64,000 bases of DNA from Pseudomonas graminis (GTDB lineage: Bacteria; Pseudomonadota; Gammaproteobacteria; Pseudomonadales; Pseudomonadaceae): positions 1-64,000 of the forward strand of contig NZ_FOHW01000019.1 in the NCBI RefSeq assembly GCF_900111735.1, written 5' to 3'. Shown one piece after another: positions 17,838 through 26,045 of the stretch; the first letter of the stretch is position 1; each line of letters begins with the position of its first letter. A program made the translations under genes and the position numbers. Below the pieces are notes generated by a model. The model had not been told where the DNA came from, searched no databases, and saw only the letters and a list, made by a program, of their open reading frames with translations.

Positions 17838-20800
17838 TCACCAGCTATACCGCAAACCCACATTCGCCCCGAATGGCTGCTCGATATTGTCACCGTTGGA
17901 GTAATCGAAATCAGCGTGCAGCTGCAGGCTGTCGGAAAACGCCACGGCAATACCCGCCCCCAACTCGCCTCGCGAGCCGGACAAATCGTTGTTGAACACG
18001 TTGTTGTTGACCTGGACTTCGTTGTTTTTCGCGAACTCGTGCACCCCCGCCACCCGCACATACGGCTGAACCACGCTGCCGCTGTCCATCGTGAAATTAC
18101 GCCCGGCCGTGACACCGACCTTTCCCAGCAATGAACGGGTGCGATCACCTTCGGCACGCATGTCGTTGTTCAGCTCGTAATCCTTGCCCTGAATCACCAC
18201 GGCGGACAACTGGCTGTACGGTTCGATGAAATAGCCGTCGTTCAGCTTGATGTGTCGACCAAACTCCACCGAGCCGCCTGCGCCTGAGTTGTCGTAATCG
18301 CCCTTGGCACGGGTGCCATCGCTGATGCTCACCTTCGAGTCGTTGCGGAAGCGGTTGAACTTCAACACGCCGTCAAAATAGTAGCCGCTGGCCTGGTCCA
18401 TCCAGGTCGTGTAAATCCCTGCGTAATAGCTGTTGACCGTGCCCGAAGTACCGCGGCTGAGATCAAGGTCGGATTTACTGTGCCCGGCCAGCACACCCAC
18501 CAGCCACTGCCCGTCGCCGATCGGCAGCGGTGCATCGGCGCCCAGCGAGAAACCTTGCTGTGTCTGCTGATAACCGACACCCGACGCTTCATCGACGTTG
18601 TATTTATTGCCGTAGGTGCGGACCCATCCACCGGCTTTCCCACCATTGAATCGCAATTCGCCCATCCGGCTGCGCAGCGAAGTCAGCTCGCCGTACCAGA
18701 CCGTCGGCGCGGTGTTGAACAGCGCCAGCACCGAGCGCGTGCCAGGACTGATCGTTGCTGTACTCGGATCCAGAAACCAGTCGGTTCCACCTGCGTCGTT
18801 GCTCGTCGACGCCAGTTGATAGGAATAGGTCCCCACGTCAACGGCCCGATCGCCTGCCAGGGAAAAGGTCGCGTTACCGCCCCCGGTTTGCACGACAGTC
18901 AAGGGCTGCGGTGACGTCGGGTCGACGCCGGAACCTGCGATCAGCAAGGTATGGCTGCCCGTTGCAGAACCGGTGACGTTGAGTAGGTCGTGGTCATTGG
19001 TGAGGTAGTCGGCATCCATAACGAACGTCCCGTTGCCGGACAGCGTGCCGACGTTGAGCTGGTAGAACGCGTTGGGCGCACCAAACCTCACCGTGCTGTC
19101 ATTCACCGCAAGGGAGTTGAGGGTATTGGTGCCCACCATGTCCCAAGTGGAAGACCCTGCGAGGGTGGCGCTATCGACATTGACCAGGTTGCCGGTGAAC
19201 ACCGAGTTGTTGGCCAGCGAGACAACGCCGGCACTGGAGGTGATATCGCCGGACATCGAGCTGGCATCCAGGCTGACATTACCGCTGCTCACATCGCCTT
19301 TCAGCGTTGAGCCGCCCAGCAATCTCAGCACACCTGCGCCGCCGGTCGACGTGACATTGCCGACTATAGAGCTGGCATCGAGACTGACGTTGTTACTGAT
19401 GACGTTACCTTCCAGCACGGAGCCCGCCGCCAGGGACACCACGCCTGCATTGCCGGTCGAGGTGACATTGCCCGTTATCGAGCTGGCGTCGAGACTGACG
19501 TTGTTGCTGTTCACATTGCCTCTCACAGCAGAGCGGCGAACCAGTTTGACGGCACCTGCTCCGCTGGCCGAAGTAACATCGCCGGTAATCGAGCTGGCGT
19601 CGAGACTGACGTCGTCGCCGATGACCTGACCTTCTACCGTCGAACCTGCGACAAGGGATACGACGCCCCCGTTGCTGGCTGAGGTGATATCACCCTTCAT
19701 TGAACTGCCGTTGAGGCTGACGTTGTCGCTGCTGATATTGCCTTCCAGCGCCGAACCCTCCACCAGCGATACAACGCCGGCGCTGCTCATTGACCTGATG
19801 TCGCCGTTCATCTGACTGTTGCTCAGGCTCACGTTGTCGCTGCTGATGTCACCCTCCAGCAACGAGCCGCCGGCCAAGGTGACGACGCCGGCGCTGCCCA
19901 TCGAGGTGATGTCGCCCTTCATCTGGCTGGCATTCAGACTGACCGTGTCACTGGTCACATTTCCTTCCAACACTGAGCCGTTAGCCAGCGAAACCACACC
20001 GGCGTTGCTGGCCGAGGTCACGTTCCCGGTAATGGAACTCGCATTCAGATTAACCGTATCAATACCGGTGACATCGCCCGTGAGCGCCGAGTTATTGTTC
20101 AGCGCCAGGGTGCCGCTGCTGGTGGCATCCGCCGAAACGTTACCGATCAACCGGCCCTGATCGAAGGTCAGGCTGGCAATGCTGCCGTTGGAGATAGCGA
20201 AGTTACCGGTCACTTCGCTGTTCTGCAGCAGCACGTTCGCCGTCGCCGCGTTGGTAATTTCCAGCGCGTTGCCGTTGCCACCCATGAGGGTTGTGCCATT
20301 GAGCAGATTCAGGTTGGCGACCAGACCGCCGCCCTGGCCATTGACCAGAATCGCGGCACCCGTGGTGCCTTCTATATGTGAGCCTTCGATATTGACCGTA
20401 CCCTGGCGCACATTAGCCGTATCCACCCGATAGACGAGGCCGTTCAAGCCGCCGGTGACGGTACTGCCGCGCAGGGAAATGTCCGAGCCGAAACCGCGGA
20501 CCCCGTAGCTGTTTGCGCCGGTGCCGGTGATCACGGCGCCTGTCGCGTCCAGCGTACTGCGGGAGGAAAGCGTCGCGCCCCCCGCCCCACCGCTGATGAT
20601 GCCCCCATTAATCTGGAACGCGCTGCCAGTGCCGCCCTGAAACTGTGCGCCACTGAGACCGAGGCCGGTCTCGCTGGTAATGGTAGCGTTCGTCAGGACC
20701 GCCTGGCTGTCACCGAGCATCAAGGCGGTCGAGTTGCCGGCGGCATTAACGCTGGCACCGTTGACGTTTGCCACGGCGCCCGCCGCGCTGAGATTGATGC

Positions 20801-21062
20801 CTGTGGTTGAGCTGCCCTCATTGAAATTGACCACGGCGCCTGCGCCACCGCCGAAAATCGTCAGGGCTTGGGCGCCGCTGCTCACCGTCAGCGAGGAACC
20901 GGGCGCCAACGTCCAGGCTTCGGGCGTGTCGCCCTGGTTAACCACCGCAGATTCGTCAGGCGACAGTGCGCGCCCTTGGGCGGCCGTGCTTATGCACAGC
21001 GCGAGGGAAATAAAGGTTGAGGGGTTGAAATAACGGGAGGGCGTGAAACGCGACGCAGCCAT
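17838..21062 (-). CDS. Autotransporter (type Va) with beta-helix repeats
   Basis: This is a 1074-residue autotransporter. A long signal peptide (about 1-32, ending AAQGRA) precedes a passenger rich in Gly, Asn, Ser and Thr, expected to form a right-handed beta-helix. Eight tandem units of about 37 residues (SxxGDxTS...GVVSLxxGSxLEGNxxSxxVSLxxS) occupy residues about 343-637. A pertactin-like linker follows, then a beta-barrel domain from about residue 805, ending in GLRYSW with the terminal aromatic residue used by the outer-membrane assembly machinery. The ATG follows AAGGAGCTAGAC. The passenger would be surface-exposed and is probably an adhesin or aggregation factor. No protease or esterase motif was seen. 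Confidence 0.92.
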   Translation of the reverse strand: MAASRFTPSRYFNPSTFISLALCISTAAQGRALSPDESAVVNQGDTPEAWTLAPGSSLTVSSGAQALTIFGGGAGAVVNFNEGSSTTGINLSAAGAVANVNGASVNAAGNSTALMLGDSQAVLTNATITSETGLGLSGAQFQGGTGSAFQINGGIISGGAGGATLSSRSTLDATGAVITGTGANSYGVRGFGSDISLRGSTVTGGLNGLVYRVDTANVRQGTVNIEGSHIEGTTGAAILVNGQGGGLVANLNLLNGTTLMGGNGNALEITNAATANVLLQNSEVTGNFAISNGSIASLTFDQGRLIGNVSADATSSGTLALNNNSALTGDVTGIDTVNLNASSITGNVTSASNAGVVSLANGSVLEGNVTSDTVSLNASQMKGDITSMGSAGVVTLAGGSLLEGDISSDNVSLSNSQMNGDIRSMSSAGVVSLVEGSALEGNISSDNVSLNGSSMKGDITSASNGGVVSLVAGSTVEGQVIGDDVSLDASSITGDVTSASGAGAVKLVRRSAVRGNVNSNNVSLDASSITGNVTSTGNAGVVSLAAGSVLEGNVISNNVSLDASSIVGNVTSTGGAGVLRLLGGSTLKGDVSSGNVSLDASSMSGDITSSAGVVSLANNSVFTGNLVNVDSATLAGSSTWDMVGTNTLNSLAVNDSTVRFGAPNAFYQLNVGTLSGNGTFVMDADYLTNDHDLLNVTGSATGSHTLLIAGSGVDPTSPQPLTVVQTGGGNATFSLAGDRAVDVGTYSYQLASTSNDAGGTDWFLDPSTATISPGTRSVLALFNTAPTVWYGELTSLRSRMGELRFNGGKAGGWVRTYGNKYNVDEASGVGYQQTQQGFSLGADAPLPIGDGQWLVGVLAGHSKSDLDLSRGTSGTVNSYYAGIYTTWMDQASGYYFDGVLKFNRFRNDSKVSISDGTRAKGDYDNSGAGGSVEFGRHIKLNDGYFIEPYSQLSAVVIQGKDYELNNDMRAEGDRTRSLLGKVGVTAGRNFTMDSGSVVQPYVRVAGVHEFAKNNEVQVNNNVFNNDLSGSRGELGAGIAVAFSDSLQLHADFDYSNGDNIEQPFGANVGLRYSW
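19152..20036 (-). repeat. Eight tandem 111-bp repeats inside the autotransporter gene
   Basis: Eight in-frame units of about 111 bp encode the 37-residue beta-helix repeat. Units resemble each other at DNA level as well (GTCGAGACTGACGTTGTT recurs). Unit number can therefore change by slippage or recombination and may vary between strains. The last unit is two residues shorter in its middle and diverges towards its end. Confidence 0.85.
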
Positions 21063-21158
21063 GTCTAGCTCCTTGGGAATATCGCCATTCCCACGGAGTA
21101 CAAAGAAGCTCCGCAGGACAAAGGCGCGAAGACTACATTCTTCAAATTGGCATTCGTG

Positions 21159-21172
21159 TAGGAAGTTTCCTA
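21159..21172. promoter_or_regulatory. TAGGAA-N2-TTCCTA palindrome upstream of autotransporter
   Basis: A perfect 14-bp dyad 97 bases before the autotransporter start resembles the RcsAB-type box recognised by NarL/FixJ-family response regulators. A related half-site, GTAAGAAACT, lies about 20 bases further upstream on the minus strand. The regulator is unknown. Confidence 0.45.
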
Positions 21173-21241
21173 ACGTATTGAGCGTAGTTTCTTACAATTC
21201 GCATTTACTACCGCTCATCGTAAAAATGCGGCAGTAAGCCT

Positions 21242-21282
21242 GATAAACGACAAGGCCGTTTAGCGCGGCCTTGTCTTTTATC
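21242..21282 (-). terminator. Terminator after the two-gene Ig-module operon
   Basis: GACAAGGCCG and CGGCCTTGTC form a strong stem around a short loop, with T-rich flanks on both sides (TTTTATC on plus, GTTTATC on minus). It lies 50 bases past the stop at 21332 and separates that operon from the autotransporter promoter region. Confidence 0.7.
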
Positions 21283-21331
21283 ACCCCAACTAAAGCATCT
21301 GTACATTCAATCCCACGTTGAGCTTACTCAC

Positions 21332-23365
21332 TTAACAGCCGCATCCACCCGCCCCAAATGCACGAAGGGTATTAGGCGGACAAGTGCCCGCTGCGTTCTG
21401 ACCCGATGCTCTGATCAGCGTCTCCCCCTGCATCGGCGGCGTGGTATTAGACACATATGTCACTCTGATCGATCCGTTCAGGCCGGTTGGCAGGACGTAC
21501 TCATCAAACGGCCCTTGATCGAATGTAAAACCGTCAGCGACCTGCTCCGCCTCGATGTCCTTCGAGAATGTCGACGCGATGCCCGACGGTTGTGTCCCTG
21601 CTCTGTCGGTGTAGCACTGCCAAGTGAATTCAAGCGTTTCACCACCCTTCAGGTTAGGATTTGCAGGGATAAACACACGAACCAACTGATTAGGGCCGAC
21701 GTGCGTACTGCAGTTGAGAATGAGCGTTTGGTCCGGCGCCCGGACCGCGAGGGGAAACTCGGGGTTGGCGAGCTTGATCGGCAGCGCTTCGCTGACATCT
21801 ACCAGTGTCGGCACGCAAGACTCAACGTTGCCTGGGGGGGTACTACCTCCGGTGTTGATTCGCCCAACGGTATAGAACGCCGGCACTGCCGTGCCGCTGG
21901 GCAGATCCTTGATCTGGTCCCACGTCAGAATGAATGCATAGTCCTCACCCGCCGTCCCCACTACAGGGCTGAGCCTGGCGACCTCTCTGGGGAGATCCCC
22001 CCAATACAGGACCATCTCCTCGTTCGTGCCGATAGGGTCGTACAGCTTGAGCGCTACCGTAACATCGCCGTCGACATCGGCAGACGTCAGCACGTTATCG
22101 ACTGTAGAAACCGCGCCCTTTACCGTTACTCTTGGCAGGGCGGAGTTTACCGGATCCGGCCGGTCCGGATTCACGGGCCCAGGAACGAAGAAATCCACAT
22201 TGATGGTGGCGGTGTCCGAGGCGAACTTTTTGTCGCCACGCTCGACGACGTAGCTCACCGCGGTCGGCAGCACTCCGGTCGCCGCGCCATAGGCAGGCTT
22301 CAATATCCTTTCATACTGAACATTGAGCAGGCTCGGGGCCGCTGGGTCCGTGACCCTGTGGGTCGACTTAAGTGCCGCGTTGCCCCAGGTGAGCACGACA
22401 AGGTCGTTTTCAAGCGCGTTCGGGTACGGATCAATGACAACCAAGCCGGTGTTTACCAAGTCAATGTCGACAAGTTGCAGAACGCTGTCATCCGCAATGC
22501 TGGGCACGCGGGGTGCGGCCAGTGGAAGAGTCGGAAGCGGATTGAGAAAGAGGCCGGCTGTCGCGTTATCAGCAGGAGCGCCTTTGTTACCCACCTTGTC
22601 GACCAGTCGATAGGACAAATAGATGAGGCCATCCAGCAAACCGGAGAAGGCAGCGGCCGGTACCTTGATCGTCAGGCTCGAATCAATCACCTTGGTAAAC
22701 ACCGGCGTGGTCGGGCTTGTGCCGACCTCATGAACATAAACCTCCACGCTATCGCCCGGCCGATCGTCTTGATAGCCCGGGATGACCAGCTCCAGACCGT
22801 CATTCTTATCGAGGTAATCCTGTGTGATGCCTTCGTTGACGACGGCAGAGTCGACAAACGTCACCGCATCTGGCGCCTGACCATAATTGGGTGCAGTCTT
22901 GTCAATGATGAATTGGGTAATGTCCGATGCTGCGGTATTGCCCGCGTCGTTCGTAACGGTATAGCGCAAGTCGAAGGTGCCTTGAGCAGCAAAGTTGGAT
23001 TTGCTCAATTGCAGCTCCATGGGGAAGTCACCGTCCTGCAACGGACCTGGAATCGTGATCAAGTCCTGGGCACTCTGCCACGTCCCCGAGGTTGACAGTT
23101 TCCACTCGAATTGAAGGTAGTCGGATTCACCCTGGCCTGCGCCGTTTTGCCACTTGGGGATATTGATCGGCATGTCCTTTTCCTGCTCATCCCGAGGCAC
23201 CAGGCCTGCGAAGGCAGCATCGCCGTCCCACCAGACCGGCGCAATCGGAGCCCCGAGGTTCACTCGTGTAGCCAGGCGTTTCTTACTGGCCTGGCACAGC
23301 TGGTTGACGACACGCGCCAGTGCACTGGCCAGCACACGGGTCTGTTTGCTTGATAAGTTGCTCAT
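21332..23365 (-). CDS. Ig-like module protein with C-terminal Cys motif
   Basis: This 677-residue protein has no signal peptide. The N-terminal 45 residues are basic and helical (MSNLSSKQTRVLASALARVV). Four or five modules of the family also found in the 13304 gene follow, with cores such as DLVVLTWGN and EMVLYWGDL. It ends in C-P-P-N...AGGC-G-C, a Cys motif also near the end of the upstream operon partner. The ATG follows AAGGAG (TTCAAGGAGAAAAGAC), 59 bases after the partner's stop, so the two form an operon. The function is unknown; the modules look like Ig-type beta-sandwich repeats of adhesins or matrix proteins. Confidence 0.75.
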   Translation of the reverse strand: MSNLSSKQTRVLASALARVVNQLCQASKKRLATRVNLGAPIAPVWWDGDAAFAGLVPRDEQEKDMPINIPKWQNGAGQGESDYLQFEWKLSTSGTWQSAQDLITIPGPLQDGDFPMELQLSKSNFAAQGTFDLRYTVTNDAGNTAASDITQFIIDKTAPNYGQAPDAVTFVDSAVVNEGITQDYLDKNDGLELVIPGYQDDRPGDSVEVYVHEVGTSPTTPVFTKVIDSSLTIKVPAAAFSGLLDGLIYLSYRLVDKVGNKGAPADNATAGLFLNPLPTLPLAAPRVPSIADDSVLQLVDIDLVNTGLVVIDPYPNALENDLVVLTWGNAALKSTHRVTDPAAPSLLNVQYERILKPAYGAATGVLPTAVSYVVERGDKKFASDTATINVDFFVPGPVNPDRPDPVNSALPRVTVKGAVSTVDNVLTSADVDGDVTVALKLYDPIGTNEEMVLYWGDLPREVARLSPVVGTAGEDYAFILTWDQIKDLPSGTAVPAFYTVGRINTGGSTPPGNVESCVPTLVDVSEALPIKLANPEFPLAVRAPDQTLILNCSTHVGPNQLVRVFIPANPNLKGGETLEFTWQCYTDRAGTQPSGIASTFSKDIEAEQVADGFTFDQGPFDEYVLPTGLNGSIRVTYVSNTTPPMQGETLIRASGQNAAGTCPPNTLRAFGAGGCGC

Positions 23366-23424
23366 GTCTTTTCTCCTTGAATTGACTCGCGCCTATCCCG
23401 CCTGGCGCGTCCTGGGTTTCAGCG

Positions 23425-24756
23425 TTACTTCCCTCTACCGCCGCGCCCGAGTGTTTGAAGCACGCGGGTGATCAAACGTGTGATTTTGCGACAGACACTG
23501 CATCCGCCCGCCGTGAGCGAGCCAGCCTGATTGCCAGGCCCGCAAATCTCGCCACTGGGCAACTTGCGATTGATCTTCACCAGCCCCTCGTAGGACGAGC
23601 CCGACTGCCCGCTGACTTTCGTCAATCGGTAAGAGGCCAACGCCGATCCTTCAATGATGGGCTCGATATGGGGAATGAAGGGCTCGACCAGGACGTCCAG
23701 ATAACCGTCAGTCACGTTCTGCGCGCTGACCGTCCGGGCAAACACGCCTTCGGTACCGGCAATCGGATCCACGCCGTTGAACGTGCGATAGCCCTGCCAG
23801 TACAGGGTGATCTGGTCCTGGTACTCGAACAGATTACGGACGAAATCGATGCGAACCACGATCCCGTTCCAGGGCGTGTCGTCGCAATTGATGTAGCCGT
23901 AGATGTCTGCCTCCGGGAACTCCGGCTCGGGCAAATCGCCCCCGGGCAATGGCTTGAGTGCGACGGTGGCAGGGGTTTCGCGGGAGAACGAGTCGGTCTC
24001 GTTACCGGCCCGGTCCCGCACTTTGTAAGTCGCGTAGAAAATGCCATCCCGATCAGGTCCGCGCACGGCGGTGCCAGGCAGATCGATGCAGACATCTTGA
24101 GGGTCGGGGCCGACCTGCCCCTTTGTCACCGTCACACTGTTAACGGCCGCAGCCGTTGGCGGGTTGTTCTGCGACCAGTAAAGGTCGACGACATCGCCGA
24201 CTTGTGCGTCCAGATACAAGGGGCGGGGCAGGCACAGCTGTACCTTATCGCCATGACTTGCCAAGTACGCTTCGTTGATCACGCCGTCCACCAGATCATC
24301 TGGTAACAACAAGGGCATCAATTGCTGGTTATAGCTCGGCGGGCGGGTGTCGAGGGTGACGGTGCGGCGCTCGGAAGGCGCAGTATCATTCGCCTCGGTA
24401 GTGACCGTGTACCAGAGCTGGTACTGGCCGTCCGTCTGCAGAAACTTCTTATCCATCCTCAGAGAAAAAGGAAATGTTGTGGTATCGACCGGTCCAGTAA
24501 AATCCGCAGTGGCCACAGGTTTATCAGTGATCTCACCACTCCAGAACAGGTCCAGCCGGTCGGTATCTCCCGCCCCGGCCGGACACGGCCAAAGCGGCAC
24601 CCGCACCTCTAGATCATTGCCTTGGGTTCCAGTGGAAACCAGGCCTTCGGGATCGTTTGGATCAATGATTGCCGGCACTTCAGGCATTGGCAGCAGTGCC
24701 TTCGATCCATCTCCTGTCCGTCGTGTTATCGACTGCGCTTTCCGATCCCTGGCCAT
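23425..24756 (-). CDS. Ig-like module protein, first gene of operon
   Basis: This 443-residue protein has no signal peptide and a basic N-terminus (MARDRKAQSITRR). Three modules of the same family are seen (DRLDLFWSG; DVVDLYWSQ; DQITLYWQG). Near the C-terminus comes C-G-P-G-N...AGGC-S-V-C, matching the motif that ends the downstream gene, followed here by a basic tail of about 20 residues (RKITRLITRVLQTLGRGG). It is the outermost right-hand gene of the cassette and points inwards. A lux-box-like palindrome lies 99 bases upstream. The ATG follows AGGACAGG. It has no recognised enzymatic motif. Confidence 0.75.
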   Translation of the reverse strand: MARDRKAQSITRRTGDGSKALLPMPEVPAIIDPNDPEGLVSTGTQGNDLEVRVPLWPCPAGAGDTDRLDLFWSGEITDKPVATADFTGPVDTTTFPFSLRMDKKFLQTDGQYQLWYTVTTEANDTAPSERRTVTLDTRPPSYNQQLMPLLLPDDLVDGVINEAYLASHGDKVQLCLPRPLYLDAQVGDVVDLYWSQNNPPTAAAVNSVTVTKGQVGPDPQDVCIDLPGTAVRGPDRDGIFYATYKVRDRAGNETDSFSRETPATVALKPLPGGDLPEPEFPEADIYGYINCDDTPWNGIVVRIDFVRNLFEYQDQITLYWQGYRTFNGVDPIAGTEGVFARTVSAQNVTDGYLDVLVEPFIPHIEPIIEGSALASYRLTKVSGQSGSSYEGLVKINRKLPSGEICGPGNQAGSLTAGGCSVCRKITRLITRVLQTLGRGGRGK

Positions 24757-24849
24757 CCTGTCCTCACCTCGTCCGATGAAGCGCTGTCAGCCGGCACCCG
24801 CTGGCTGAGCAACGCAACAAGGCTTTATTGAGAACCGATTTACTCACGC

Positions 24850-24871
24850 TGGCTACTGTCAGAAATGACAG
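24850..24871 (-). promoter_or_regulatory. Right flanking palindrome, lux-box-like
   Basis: On the minus strand CTGTCA-TTTC-TGACAG is followed by TAGCC, copying the element at 10535-10556 in mirror orientation. It is 99 bases upstream of the start at 24756. GTCAACCG lies 17 bases upstream of it, as a second shared word. Confidence 0.6.
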
Positions 24872-24937
24872 TTCGGGCCTCCACCGGTCGGTTGACGAAG
24901 CACGGCTATACAGAACAGAAACAGGTCAAAAGCAGGA

Positions 24938-25900
24938 TCAGACCAGACTGTCGTTGATCACCAGCACGACCTTGCCCGACACCTGATTGGTCGCCAACTC
25001 CGCGTAGGCCGCTTCCGCTTCACTGATCGGAAAGCTGCGCGCCAGTTGTGGCTTCAGGCGGCCTTCGGTGAACAGCGGCATGACGTGTTGGCCCAGGTCG
25101 CTGAGCAGGTCAGCCTTGAACTGGTCGTCGCGGCTGCGCAGGGTCGAGCCGAGGATATGGATGCGCTTGCCCAGCACCTTTGCAAAGTCCAGCTCGGACT
25201 TGCTTCCGCCCATCAAACCGATCAGCACCAGGCGACCATCAATGCCTAGCACCTTCAGATTCAGCGCGGCGTAGTTGGCGCCCACCGGGTCCAGAATGAC
25301 GTTGAACGGCGCGAAGTCGTTAAGCGCATCAAGGTTCTCGTTGCGCAGCACGCCGCCCTGGGCACCAAGCGCTTCGCAATACGCCAGCCGCTCCGCCGAG
25401 CCCACGGTGACCCATACCGGGTTGCCGAAGGCCTTGCAAAGCTGAATGGCGGCTGAACCAACGCCACTTGCCCCAGCGTGCAGCAACACTTTTTCGCCGG
25501 GCTTGAGGCCGGCCAACTGAAACAGATTCAGCCAGGCGGTGGCGTACACCTCGGGAATCCCCGCCGCTTCGTGCAGTGAAATCCCCTCGGGCACCGGTAG
25601 CACATGCCGTGCATCGACCACCACTTCTTCAGCCATTGCCCCGCCCGCAACCAGCGCGCACACGCGGTCGCCGACTTCCCAGGCGCAGCCCGTGCCAACT
25701 TCCGCAATCACACCGGAACATTCCATCCCGAGGATTTCCGTGACCCCCGGCGGTGGCGGGTAATGCCCCGAGCGTTGCAGCAAATCGGCACGATTGAGTC
25801 CGGCCGCTGCGACCTTGATGCGGACTTGTCCTACATCCAGAGTCGGCGATGGTGCTTCAACCCATTCCACACGACCTTCAACGCCTTGCAATGCTTTCAC
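24938..25900 (-). CDS. NAD(P)H quinone oxidoreductase (PIG3 family)
   Basis: This 320-residue zinc-independent medium-chain dehydrogenase/reductase is of the PIG3/quinone oxidoreductase type. It is expected to reduce quinones or related carbonyls with NADPH in the cytoplasm. Visible are the N-terminal GroES-like domain (AAGLNRADLLQRSGHYPPPP), the cofactor motif LLHAGASGVGSAAIQL (about 140-155) and GGSKSELDF. Zinc-ligand cysteines are absent. It diverges from prc and marks the right boundary of the accessory cassette. Confidence 0.92.
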   Translation of the reverse strand: MKALQGVEGRVEWVEAPSPTLDVGQVRIKVAAAGLNRADLLQRSGHYPPPPGVTEILGMECSGVIAEVGTGCAWEVGDRVCALVAGGAMAEEVVVDARHVLPVPEGISLHEAAGIPEVYATAWLNLFQLAGLKPGEKVLLHAGASGVGSAAIQLCKAFGNPVWVTVGSAERLAYCEALGAQGGVLRNENLDALNDFAPFNVILDPVGANYAALNLKVLGIDGRLVLIGLMGGSKSELDFAKVLGKRIHILGSTLRSRDDQFKADLLSDLGQHVMPLFTEGRLKPQLARSFPISEAEAAYAELATNQVSGKVVLVINDSLV

Positions 25901-26045
25901 GGTGCCTCCATAGTGAGTCTTGACTGAGCCCGATGTGCCTCACGGCCACCGGGCTTTTTGCATTATGCGACCGTGTTCTGACCGAACCGGCGACCTCCAA
26001 AGACGGCCTAATATGCGTTATCAATTGTCCCCGCGTCGAATCAGC

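Noticed and set aside
21515..23095. 526-codon plus-strand frame opposite an Ig-module gene
   Set aside because: The minus-strand frame contains recognisable repeated modules shared with three neighbours; the plus frame does not.
10453..24937. Mobile-element origin of the Ig-module cassette (integrase, transposase or att repeats)
   Set aside because: I found no integrase or transposase gene, no tRNA at the edges and no clear direct repeat at the borders. Insertion is inferred only from gene order and content.
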